Positions 1 through 5,734 of a stretch of DNA of 7,380 bases are shown piece by piece. The position numbers and the translations under genes are program-made. Location: the NCBI GenBank assembly GCA_002724895.1, contig PBQB01000036.1:1-7380 (forward strand). Direction: 5' to 3'. Each line of letters begins with the position of its first letter. Positions within the stretch are counted from its first letter, which is position 1. Below the pieces are notes generated by a model that worked only from the letters and a program-made list of their open reading frames with translations, was not told where the DNA came from and ran no database searches. The DNA comes from Flavobacteriales bacterium. Lineage in GTDB: Bacteria; Bacteroidota; Bacteroidia; Flavobacteriales; BACL11.

Positions 1-2
1 CA

Positions 3-512
3 GATAGTGTTTTGATTACTGCTCCTGATTCAATTAATGCTAGTATTAGTCAAGTAGGAAATTTATTAACAGTAAATGCTACAGGAGGAATTCCTCCTTA
101 TTCTTATAATTGGTTTAGTCAAACAAATCAATTAGGAACTGGTGATACATTATTAGTTTCTGGTCTTGGTAACTATTATTGTATAGTATATGATGAACAA
201 CGATGTCAAAGTGATACATTAGTATTTGTACATAGTATTTCTAGTTTAGAGAATCTTTATTTAAGTGATCTTTCAATTTATCCAAACCCATCTAATGGTA
301 TGTTTTACATTACCTTTTCTTCTAATAAAAATATGGATTTTGATATATTTTTAGTTGATATAATAGGTAAAAATATTTTAATTGATTCAAAGAAAATGTT
401 TGCAGGAAAATATAAAAAAGTATTTGATTTATCTCAGATTTCAAAAGGTGTTTATGTGATAAGTATAAATATAAACAATATGAATAAAAAAATTAAATTC
501 ATTTTAAAATAA
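3..512 (+). CDS. T9SS-exported protein, C-terminal fragment with SprB-like repeat and type A sorting domain (5' end outside window)
   Basis: The reading frame is open to the left edge, so only the C-terminal ~169 residues are present; a TTG at 12 is an internal Leu codon and not a start. The first ~75 residues look like an SprB/PKD-like beta repeat: the motif ATGGIPPYSYNW, then a G-Y-Y-C-x-V-x-D stretch with a second Cys eight residues on, as in adhesin-type surface proteins. The last ~80 residues match the type A T9SS C-terminal sorting domain: LSIYPNPSNGMFYITF, then KGVYVISI and a basic KKIKFILK tail. By family knowledge such proteins cross the outer membrane by T9SS, lose this domain and become cell-surface anchored or released. 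The function of the missing N-terminal part cannot be told; large adhesins and gliding proteins commonly have this layout. The stop lies 5 bases before the msrB start, so the two may be co-transcribed. Confidence 0.88.
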   Translation, partial: DSVLITAPDSINASISQVGNLLTVNATGGIPPYSYNWFSQTNQLGTGDTLLVSGLGNYYCIVYDEQRCQSDTLVFVHSISSLENLYLSDLSIYPNPSNGMFYITFSSNKNMDFDIFLVDIIGKNILIDSKKMFAGKYKKVFDLSQISKGVYVISININNMNKKIKFILK

Positions 513-517
513 GGTTA

Positions 518-967
518 ATGTATAGGATATTTATTATTATTCTTTTAACTCCATTTTTATCATACTCTCAAAATAAAGTAAAGACTTCAAATTATTTTGA
601 TGATTTGACTTACAAAGAAAAAAGAGTCATTGTATATAAGGGGACAGAAAGAGCGGGAACAGGATCATATATTAATCATTTTGAAAAAGGTGTTTATATA
701 TGTAAAGCGTGCAATAATCCGCTATACAATTCAAGTTCCAAGTTTAAATCAAATTGTGGTTGGCCATCTTTTGATGATGAAATTAAAGGATCAATTATAA
801 GAAAAAAAGACTCATCTTTCGGGATGCAAAGAATTGAAATATGTTGTGCAAATTGTAACGGTCATCTAGGTCATGTTTTTGAAGGTGAAAATTTCACAAA
901 AAAAAACGTTAGACATTGTGTGAATTCTATCAGTATTTCTTTTATTAAAAATGAGGAATTAAAATAA
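518..967 (+). CDS. msrB: Exported peptide-methionine (R)-S-oxide reductase MsrB
   Basis: Reduces the R form of methionine sulfoxide in oxidised proteins. The family motifs are all present in this 149-aa protein. Two zinc-binding CxxC pairs occur at C62/C65 (CKAC) and C110/C113 (CANC). CGWPSF at 80-85 carries the likely resolving Cys80, HLGHVFEG spans 116-123, and RHCVNSISI at 132-140 holds the catalytic Cys134 (usual form R-Y/H-C-x-N-S). Residues 1-17 form a hydrophobic Sec-type signal ending in SYS before Gln18, a common cleavage context in Bacteroidota, so the enzyme probably acts in the periplasm. No lipobox Cys is seen. No MsrA domain is fused. The start ATG comes five bases after the preceding stop and has no Shine-Dalgarno sequence, as is usual in this phylum. 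An additional Cys109 sits beside the second zinc pair. Confidence 0.95.
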   Translation: MYRIFIIILLTPFLSYSQNKVKTSNYFDDLTYKEKRVIVYKGTERAGTGSYINHFEKGVYICKACNNPLYNSSSKFKSNCGWPSFDDEIKGSIIRKKDSSFGMQRIEICCANCNGHLGHVFEGENFTKKNVRHCVNSISISFIKNEELK

Positions 968-989
968 TAATTGTAAATTTACATAAAAT

Positions 990-2045
990 ATGACACCATT
1001 ATTTTTCTATTTATTTCTTGCTTTATTTATTTCTTTTTTTTGTTCACTTACTGAATCTGTTCTTTTATCTTCATCAAAGACTTACTTAACAACAATTAAA
1101 GAAAAAGAAAAATGGGCTAACTCATTACTCAAATTAAAATTAAATATTGATCGTCCATTATCAGCAATTTTATCTCTAAACACAATTGCTCATACAATTG
1201 GCGCTGCAGGTGTGGGCGCGGAATCTATTAAAATTTTTGGAGAAGCATCTTTAGGAATTGTTTCAGCTATTTTAACGATTTTAATTTTAGTTATTACAGA
1301 AATAATACCTAAAACAATTGGTGCTAGGTATTGGAAAAAACTTTTAGGTATAACTTATTATACAATAAATGTTATGTTGTTCTTAACTTATCCTTTGGTT
1401 ATATTTTCTAGTAAAATAACATCTATTATAGCCGTAAAAAAAACAGAAGATAGTACTAGCAGAGAAGAAATTGCAGCTTTAGCTAATATAGGTGTTAATG
1501 AGGGTGTTTTTTCTGAAAAAGAGAATAAAATAATTCAAAATATTTTAAAGTTACAAAAGATTAAAGTTACTAAGATAATGACTCCTAGAGTTGTTGTTTC
1601 CTCTGTTAATGAAGATATATCAATTAAAGAGTTTCAAAATGATAAAAAATATTATAATTTTTCTAGAATTCCTACTTTTTCAAAAGATAGTGAAAGGATA
1701 ACAGGATATATTTTTTTACAAGATATATTAGAAGAATTATCAAATAATGAAAATACGGAAATGTTAGTTAAAGAATTTAGAAGAGATATTTTAGTTGTAC
1801 CTTCTAACGTAACATTATTTAACTTATGGGATGAGCTTTTAGAAAAGAAAGAACATATAACTGTTGTAGTTGATGAATATGGAGGGCTTGATGGAATTGT
1901 TACTATGGAAGATATAATTGAAACACTATTAGGACTAGAGATAACAGATGAAAATGATACTGTTATTGATATGCAAAAATATGCCAAAGAAAAATGGAGG
2001 AGAAATAAGTCTAAAGTAGCACTTAAAAGTTTTAAGACTAATTAA
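990..2045 (+). CDS. CNNM (DUF21) / CBS-pair membrane protein, CorC/HlyC-like without the C-terminal CorC domain
   Basis: Member of the CNNM/CorC family, linked to Mg2+ (and possibly Co2+) efflux across the inner membrane; older annotations call it hemolysin. Residues 1-150 form the DUF21 domain with about four hydrophobic segments (roughly 4-28, 56-78, 86-112, 119-147). Its conserved motifs are SLTESVLLSSSK (19-30), LNTIAHTIGAAGVGAE (63-78) and TEIIPKTIGARY (103-114). A CBS pair follows at about 193-318: KVTKIMTPR opens it and VVVDEYGGLDGIVTMEDIIETLLG-type residues (292-315) close it; this pair is the nucleotide-binding regulatory module in relatives. The protein ends at 351 aa with the typical DMQKYAKEKW tail and lacks the extra CorC_HlyC (transporter-associated) domain, so it belongs to the short subgroup. 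The substrate cannot be decided from sequence. The start lies 22 bases after msrB; the gene is convergent with the Cys-rich gene downstream. Confidence 0.92.
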   Translation: MTPLFFYLFLALFISFFCSLTESVLLSSSKTYLTTIKEKEKWANSLLKLKLNIDRPLSAILSLNTIAHTIGAAGVGAESIKIFGEASLGIVSAILTILILVITEIIPKTIGARYWKKLLGITYYTINVMLFLTYPLVIFSSKITSIIAVKKTEDSTSREEIAALANIGVNEGVFSEKENKIIQNILKLQKIKVTKIMTPRVVVSSVNEDISIKEFQNDKKYYNFSRIPTFSKDSERITGYIFLQDILEELSNNENTEMLVKEFRRDILVVPSNVTLFNLWDELLEKKEHITVVVDEYGGLDGIVTMEDIIETLLGLEITDENDTVIDMQKYAKEKWRRNKSKVALKSFKTN

Positions 2046-2072
2046 ATAATTTTTTTAGATTTGTTTTTAGAG

Positions 2073-2309
2073 TTAACAACTTTTCCAGTCAAAACAAATC
2101 ATTTTTTCACTTGCTTCTTCAGGTTTTGTACAATTTTCTGTATTATAGAGATTACAGTTTGAACACGAGGAATCTTTATTAATAGACTGCTTGTATATGT
2201 GTTTCTCGCAGGAATTTGTAATTTCAACAGTTTTATTGTGTTTTGAACACATGAAGTTACTAAGAAGATTTTTACAGTTTATACATGTATTATTATTTCT
2301 TATTTCCAT
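2073..2309 (-). CDS. Small cysteine-rich protein, function unknown (possible metal-binding)
   Basis: A 78-aa protein with nine Cys residues (9, 12, 21, 34, 49, 52, 60, 72, 78) and His at 24 and 37. The layout suggests two half-domains: CINC followed by CSKH and C34 in the first, and CSNC followed by C60, C72 and a terminal Cys in the second. CxxC pairs of this kind usually bind zinc or an Fe-S cluster; that is inference, as I do not recognise a named family. There is no signal peptide or membrane segment, so the protein is likely cytosolic, where such cysteines would be reduced or metal-bound. It lies 7 bases after the 75-aa gene on the same strand, so the two form a probable two-gene operon. 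Its stop is 27 bases from the opposing CNNM gene, with no clear hairpin between them. Confidence 0.72.
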   Translation of the reverse strand: MEIRNNNTCINCKNLLSNFMCSKHNKTVEITNSCEKHIYKQSINKDSSCSNCNLYNTENCTKPEEASEKMICFDWKSC

Positions 2310-2316
2310 TTTTTAT

Positions 2317-2544
2317 TTATTTTAATTTAGAGTCTTTGTACAGTGAATTAAGTGTTTCTAATTTATCATTTGCATCTACAAGCATCATTAAAGCTGATTC
2401 TGCATTCTCATAAAAATCTTTTGTTGAATGTTCTCCAACACCAACACCATTTTTATTTAGTAACTCTAGGGTTAACATCGCTTTTGCTTTTTCTGCTTCT
2501 GCTTGAGTTTTTAACATTTCGTATATTTTTGTGTCTAATGCCAT
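2317..2544 (-). CDS. Conserved small helical protein of flavobacteria, function unknown
   Basis: A 75-aa protein, apparently all helical. The N-terminal half (MALDTKIYEMLKTQAEAEKA) is amphipathic and Ala/Glu/Lys-rich, a glycine-rich turn NGVGVGEHSTKDFYENAE follows (31-48), and a second helix ALMMLVDANDKLETLNSLYK fills 51-70. From memory this pattern recurs in many Flavobacteriia as a short hypothetical protein, but I know of no assigned role. The real-protein reading is supported by an ATG start directly below a good -7 box (minus strand, 2564-2571) and by close linkage to the Cys-rich gene. No signal peptide or transmembrane segment is seen. An 82-codon frame on the opposite strand (2352-2600) is Leu/Phe-rich and looks like its shadow. 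Confidence 0.75.
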   Translation of the reverse strand: MALDTKIYEMLKTQAEAEKAKAMLTLELLNKNGVGVGEHSTKDFYENAESALMMLVDANDKLETLNSLYKDSKLK

Positions 2545-2563
2545 ATTTTTATTTTTTATTCTA

Positions 2564-2571
2564 CAAATTTA
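2564..2571 (-). promoter_or_regulatory. Bacteroidota -7 box (TAAATTTG) for the 75-aa / Cys-rich gene pair
   Basis: Read on the minus strand the site is TAAATTTG, an exact TAnnTTTG match to the -7 element of Bacteroidota housekeeping promoters. A GTTG at 2593-2596 (minus strand) lies 21 bases upstream and could be a degenerate form of the TTTG -33 element. Transcription would begin about 10-15 bases above the ATG at 2544, giving a short leader. Confidence 0.5.
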
Positions 2572-2712
2572 ATATAAAAGTTTCAAATATTTCAACTTAA
2601 GTGTTTGATTTATAGTAATTTATATTTATAATAAATACAAATAAAAATAATTTTTTTTTGTAGTCATATTTTTTACTTAAAAAAAAAAATATCCAAAACA
2701 AAATATTTTGTA

Positions 2713-2720
2713 TAACTTTG
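2713..2720 (+). promoter_or_regulatory. Bacteroidota -7 box (TAACTTTG) for the CIA30 - Lacal_2735 - TIGR03643 run
   Basis: TAACTTTG is an exact TAnnTTTG match 33 bases before the CIA30 start codon, so the leader would be roughly 25 bases and A-rich. No TTTG stands about 19 bases upstream; the nearest is only 2 bases away. The -33 element is therefore poor or absent, and the promoter may be weak or need help from an activator or alternative factor. Confidence 0.55.
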
Positions 2721-2753
2721 CATTAAAATAGTTATTCAAAAAAAACTCATTAA

Positions 2754-3314
2754 ATGAAAAAACACTTGTTTATATTTAAAGTTTGTATTATTTTTTTCTA
2801 TCTATTCTTTTCTAATAATTGTATAAATGGGCAAACTATTTATGATTTTAATAAAAATGAAAATTTTGACAATTGGATGATTATCAACGATGATGTTATG
2901 GGTGGTGTTTCTAACTCGAACCTATCAGTTGATCAAAATGGAAATGCAGTTTTTTTTGGAAATATATCTCTTGATTATAATGGTGGTTTTGCCTCTATTC
3001 GCCATATTTTTCCAAAGTTTAATTTATTAAACAAAAGAACTATTAATTTATATTTAAAAGGGGATGGAAAGGTTTACCAATTAAGAATTAAAAAAAATAA
3101 AAATGATTACTTTTCATACGTATCTTCTTTTCCTACTTCTGGAAAATGGGAAGTTATCACAATTAATCTGTCAGAAATGTATCCTTCATTTAGAGGTAGG
3201 AGGTTAAACTATAATAATTTTGCAGGTTTTGAAATAGAAGAGTTGTCTATTTTAATTGGTAATAAGGTTGAAGAACAGTTTTTATTAATAATTGACAATA
3301 TTTTTGTCAAGTAA
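2754..3314 (+). CDS. Exported CIA30-family protein (NDUFAF1-like beta-sandwich)
   Basis: The mature part matches the CIA30 domain, named for a mitochondrial complex I assembly factor. Visible motifs are NWMIINDDVMGGVSNSNL (40-57), AVFFGNISL (65-73), NGGFASIR (76-83), a YQLRIKKN strand (108-115) and GFEIEELSILIGN (158-170). Residues 2-20 are a basic-then-hydrophobic signal sequence with likely cleavage before Gln27; Cys23 is not in a good lipobox, so a soluble periplasmic protein is more likely than a lipoprotein. At 186 aa it is a typical single-domain bacterial version. Bacterial CIA30 proteins have no settled role; a carbohydrate-binding-like fold and a part in protein assembly are both possible, and a complex I role here would be a guess. 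It leads a + strand run with two small genes, ending tail-to-tail with the photolyase. Confidence 0.88.
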   Translation: MKKHLFIFKVCIIFFYLFFSNNCINGQTIYDFNKNENFDNWMIINDDVMGGVSNSNLSVDQNGNAVFFGNISLDYNGGFASIRHIFPKFNLLNKRTINLYLKGDGKVYQLRIKKNKNDYFSYVSSFPTSGKWEVITINLSEMYPSFRGRRLNYNNFAGFEIEELSILIGNKVEEQFLLIIDNIFVK

Positions 3315-3327
3315 GAAATCATTATTT

Positions 3328-3495
3328 ATGTTTAATTTTTTTAGAAAAAAAACAGAAAAAGAAAAATTAATTAAGTTGTATAATCAAAAAAAGAAGAAAG
3401 CTTTTGAGCTCTCTAGAATTAATAGAATTGAAAGTGATAAGTTAGAAAAAGAAGCTTTTGATATTTTAAATAAAATCGATTCTTTACCTGATTAA
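3328..3495 (+). CDS. Lacal_2735-type small protein, function unknown
   Basis: A 55-aa basic, highly charged helical protein. It opens with MFNFFRKKTEKEKL, continues with a Lys-rich segment and ELSRINRIESDKLEKEA, and ends NKIDSLPD. This pattern (short aromatic N-terminus, KKxEKEKL, LSxxNRxxSD, a final helix) is that of the Lacal_2735 family, known mainly from flavobacteria and of unknown function; recognition is from memory. I chose ATG 3328 because a longer frame from TTG 3292 would run inside the end of the CIA30 gene and add residues that do not fit the family. The gene starts 13 bases after CIA30 and ends 7 bases before the TIGR03643 gene, so it probably shares their transcript. The FNFF start could touch a membrane or partner, but no signal sequence is present. 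Confidence 0.75.
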   Translation: MFNFFRKKTEKEKLIKLYNQKKKKAFELSRINRIESDKLEKEAFDILNKIDSLPD

Positions 3496-3502
3496 TGTTT
3501 GA

Positions 3503-3754
3503 ATGAAAATTTCAGAAAGATTAAATAAATTTGATATTGATAGAATTATTCAAATGGCATGGGAAGATCGTACTCCTTTTGAAGCTATTAGGAACCAATT
3601 TGGTTTACATGATAATCAAGTTAAAAAAATATTAAAGAAGTCATTAAAATTAAGTTCATATATTCTTTGGAGAAAAAGGGTTCAAGGAAGAAAAACAAAG
3701 CATTCTAAAACTAATTTGGCATCAAGATTTAAATCAAAAAATCAAAAAAATTAA
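3503..3754 (+). CDS. TIGR03643 / DUF2805 family small helix-turn-helix-like protein
   Basis: An 83-aa protein with the family's diagnostic core: DRIIQMAWEDRTPFEAI (13-29), QFGLHDNQVKKILKK (32-46) and LWRKRVQGRKTKH (55-67). Residues 12-46 read as a helix-turn-helix (helix, turn at QFGL, second helix), and the C-terminal third is strongly basic (RKRVQGRKTKHSK), which suggests nucleic-acid binding; that part is inference. From memory, family members are frequently encoded near photolyase/cryptochrome-type genes, and here the gene lies tail-to-tail with one, which fits. A role in DNA repair or in regulation of light-damage genes is possible but unproven. It is third in the run after CIA30 and the Lacal_2735-type gene. 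Its stop is two bases from the photolyase stop, leaving no room for a terminator of its own. Confidence 0.85.
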   Translation: MKISERLNKFDIDRIIQMAWEDRTPFEAIRNQFGLHDNQVKKILKKSLKLSSYILWRKRVQGRKTKHSKTNLASRFKSKNQKN

Positions 3755-3770
3755 ATCTATAAAGGATTTA
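3740..3770 (-). terminator. Possible weak terminator of the photolyase transcript
   Basis: A 6-bp AT-rich stem (TAAATC at 3752-3757 with GATTTA at 3765-3770, 7-base loop) is followed on the minus strand by T-rich DNA (T7 then GA then T6), which is the 3' end of the opposing TIGR03643 gene. The stem has one G-C pair, so it would be weak; read-through into antisense RNA is likely. On the plus strand no T tract follows. Confidence 0.3.
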
Positions 3771-4839
3771 GGTATAGTTGTTTAATTACAGTATTCCAAT
3801 GTTTAAAGAATGATTTATAAACTATTTTTGGCTTGCATATCCATTCTCTAGAATCTTCAGTTCCAATGTAATTATAATTTAATGGATGTTCTTTGAAATA
3901 AACTTTTGATTTTTTTATAGGTAATTCATTAAATTCTCCAACAAATATTTTTATGTTTTTAATGTTTTTGGATAAATCAATCATGAATTTCATTGCTTTA
4001 TCTGATATAGGATATTGTTTAAAAATGCTTGGTTCTATTAATAGTATTCGGTGTGCATCTAAACTTTTCCTCCAATTTACATCTAGATTGTAATAATTAT
4101 AGATGCATATTGGTTTCTGTGTTTTGTTAAGAAATTTATCTGATTTGGGATAATTTACATTAAGTTCAAGGGAAAAATTTCTTGTAAGTTCTCTTTCACA
4201 TTTAAGATTTAATAAATCATCATAACTTGTATCTAAGATTGTATTTTTTTGATTTGACTTTGTGAATCTATTTATATTATCTTGATTTGCATAATACTTT
4301 TTATTGCTATTAGCTCCACATACCCATTGCCAGCTAAGAGAATTAGAACCCCAATCTCCATCTAAAAGATGGTAGTACATCCATTTTGCTGGTAATTTCC
4401 AATGATAATTTAGAATATTGGTACATAAGCTCGCTACATACATTCTTAAGTGATTATGCATATAGCCAGAATCATATAATGCTTCAATAGATTTATCAAT
4501 AGCATTAATTTGTGTATTATGATTTATAATTATGCTAGGGAAACCATAAAATTCTACATCTTTTTGAAGATGTTTTAAATCTTTATCAATATTATTGCTT
4601 TGCCAAGTAATTTGCCAAAATTCTCTCCAAACCATTTCTTGTACAAATTTTTGTATATTTTTAAGAGAATATCCTTTTTTAATTAAAAATTTATAGACTT
4701 GTTTTGTAGAAATTATTCCTCTTGAGATGTAAGGGGATATTCTAGTTACAGACCCATCAATAAAATTTCTGTCTTTAGCATACTTAATTGGATTGATATT
4801 TTCTAAAATATTTATGATTTCGTTATAGTCTGTAATCAT
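3757..4839 (-). CDS. Photolyase/cryptochrome-superfamily protein with reversed domain order (NewPHL type)
   Basis: The N-terminal half is the FAD-binding catalytic domain normally found at the C-terminus of photolyases. Motifs are DGSVTRISPYISRGIIS (28-44), VWREFWQITWQ (70-80), MHNHLRMYVASL (127-138) and DGDWGSNSLSWQWVCG (160-175). N166 and W170 align with E. coli photolyase Asn378 (near flavin N5) and Trp382 (electron-transfer chain). No antenna domain precedes it: the protein starts 27 residues before the first motif. After ~residue 240 comes a Rossmann-like part (PICIYNYYNLDVNW, AHRILLIEPSIF, IKIFVGEF). This topology and the 360-aa length fit the NewPHL class, reported to repair cyclobutane dimers in single-stranded DNA; substrate is inferred from family. 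Its ATG overlaps the upstream stop (ATGA), so translation is probably coupled to the flavin-reductase-like gene. Confidence 0.87.
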   Translation of the reverse strand: MITDYNEIINILENINPIKYAKDRNFIDGSVTRISPYISRGIISTKQVYKFLIKKGYSLKNIQKFVQEMVWREFWQITWQSNNIDKDLKHLQKDVEFYGFPSIIINHNTQINAIDKSIEALYDSGYMHNHLRMYVASLCTNILNYHWKLPAKWMYYHLLDGDWGSNSLSWQWVCGANSNKKYYANQDNINRFTKSNQKNTILDTSYDDLLNLKCERELTRNFSLELNVNYPKSDKFLNKTQKPICIYNYYNLDVNWRKSLDAHRILLIEPSIFKQYPISDKAMKFMIDLSKNIKNIKIFVGEFNELPIKKSKVYFKEHPLNYNYIGTEDSREWICKPKIVYKSFFKHWNTVIKQLYLNPL

Positions 4840-5315
4840 AATATGATCTTCTTGTTAATTAAATGATCAAAAGTTAAAAATTCGTTTGCAAAATTTTTAA
4901 ACGATTTAACACTAAAGAGAAATAAGCAATGATCATTCATTTCAAATATTTTCTTTTTGTCTTTTAACTCCACTAAAAATGAAGTGTTTTTAAGAACTGA
5001 TGTTTCTTTCCATCCAGTAATGAGGTTATTGTGTTTTAAATATTTTTGTTTGTCAAAGTTATATCCAGATTTTTTACCTAGATTTTTAACTAAACCAATA
5101 TTTTTAACACTTAAGGATTGTAAAATTATTTTTGAAACATTTTTTGCTAAATATGAATATGTTAATGTATTGTAATCAATTGAAATTATATATTGTCTTG
5201 GGTTCATGTTAACAACTGAAACATATGTACATATATTCATATTAAAGTCATTAAAATCATTAAATGTTACTAAACTATATATATTAGAGTTGGATCTGTT
5301 CCAAGGTCTTTTCAT
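4836..5315 (-). CDS. Flavin-reductase-like protein (FMN-binding split barrel)
   Basis: A 159-aa soluble protein resembling the flavin reductase-like family (split-barrel FMN binders). The N-terminal part MKRPWNRSNSNIYSLVTF leads to MNICTYVSVVNMNPRQYIISI (26-46), the counterpart of the usual M-T-x-S-x-x-S-x-x-P-P flavin loop. NIGLVKNLGKKSGYNFDK (72-89) and NDHCLFLFSVKS (127-138, counterpart of the common G-D-H-x-x-F-x-G-x-V strand) complete the fold. Catalysis is not shown by sequence: it may be an NAD(P)H:flavin oxidoreductase or a flavin- or heme-binding relative. Its stop overlaps the photolyase start by four bases and its own start overlaps the preceding stop as TAATG, so it is embedded in a coupled unit. 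A plausible job is supplying or handling reduced flavin near the FAD-dependent photolyase; that is inference from position. Confidence 0.72.
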   Translation of the reverse strand: MKRPWNRSNSNIYSLVTFNDFNDFNMNICTYVSVVNMNPRQYIISIDYNTLTYSYLAKNVSKIILQSLSVKNIGLVKNLGKKSGYNFDKQKYLKHNNLITGWKETSVLKNTSFLVELKDKKKIFEMNDHCLFLFSVKSFKNFANEFLTFDHLINKKIIL

Positions 5316-5719
5316 TAGTTTTTATTTTTAAATTTATATAATTTTAAAATGAATGCTTTATGATTTGTTTTATTCATAATTTCAAAAGAATATGAATTAA
5401 TATCTGTTTGTAATACAAAAGAAGAGTCATTTGATTGAAATGTAAGAGAATGAAACGGTGAGAACTCGACATATTCAGTATTTTTATATCTAAAGTAAAA
5501 AACTATTCCTTTCTCACGTAAATCAAAATTTAAAAAGATATTATCATTATAGTTTTCTAAATCAATATGAGAGTGAGTAGGTTTTATGCTTTTTAACTTG
5601 TATCTAGAAGAGCCGAAATTATTTTTTGTTATTCTTTTAATTAACGAAAATTGTTTACCACACTTTTCGATAATTAATTTTTTAATATCAATATCATCAC
5701 TATTAACTTGAATTAGCAT
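5315..5719 (-). CDS. Unrecognised 134-aa protein in the rhodopsin-photolyase gene series
   Basis: I do not recognise a named family. The protein is soluble-looking, with no signal peptide or membrane segment. A short N-terminal alpha/beta part (IDIKKLIIEKCGKQFSLIKR) is followed by GSSRYKLKSIKPTHSHIDLE (36-55), whose THSH at 48-51 is the most motif-like site and could bind metal or phosphate. The remainder reads as alternating strands (IFLNFDLREKGIVFYFRYK, YVEFSPFHSLTF, SFVLQT, YSFEIM, AFILKLYKF), suggesting a beta-barrel or sandwich of PH-like size. Coding status is supported by its tight packing: it starts 15 bases after blh and its stop forms TAATG with the next start. By position it is tied both to retinal synthesis and to the flavin/photolyase pair. 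Confidence 0.72.
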   Translation of the reverse strand: MLIQVNSDDIDIKKLIIEKCGKQFSLIKRITKNNFGSSRYKLKSIKPTHSHIDLENYNDNIFLNFDLREKGIVFYFRYKNTEYVEFSPFHSLTFQSNDSSFVLQTDINSYSFEIMNKTNHKAFILKLYKFKNKN

Positions 5720-5734
5720 AATTAGTATTTTATT

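Larger units (their letters stand above)
2545..2753. other. Divergent intergenic region, very AT-rich
   Basis: This 209-bp spacer separates the start codons of the 75-aa gene (minus) and the CIA30 gene (plus). It carries one candidate -7 box for each direction (annotated separately) and homopolymer runs (a T run ending at 2659 and an A run around 2679-2689), which could act as flexible or UP-like upstream DNA. I see no RNA gene, no strong hairpin and no further reading frame in it. Confidence 0.6.

Noticed and set aside
961..989. TAAATTTA as a separate promoter for the CNNM gene
   Set aside because: Last base departs from TAnnTTTG, no TTTG at the right distance, and the spacer is only 22 bases; read-through from msrB is simpler.
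1652..1987. 111-codon open frame on the minus strand inside the CNNM gene
   Set aside because: Ser/Thr/Val/Ile-rich shadow of the CBS-domain coding region; the + strand protein has full family motifs.
2046..2072. Bidirectional terminator between the CNNM gene and the Cys-rich gene
   Set aside because: T-rich on the + strand but no stem with more than a few AT pairs could be found.
2352..2600. 82-codon + strand frame opposite the 75-aa gene
   Set aside because: Leu/Phe/His-rich low-complexity product running across the start and -7 box of a better-supported minus-strand gene.
3292..3327. TTG start that would lengthen the Lacal_2735-type protein to 67 aa
   Set aside because: Lies inside the CIA30 3' end; the ATG at 3328 gives the N-terminus expected of the family.
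3728..3751. Short direct repeat AAATCAAAAA / AATCAAAAAAA
   Set aside because: Encodes the Lys/Asn-rich tail of the 83-aa protein; simple-sequence drift in AT-rich DNA, not an organised repeat or CRISPR.
4957..5175. 72-codon + strand frame opposite the flavin-reductase-like gene
   Set aside because: No family pattern; explained as the antisense of a coupled, motif-bearing gene.
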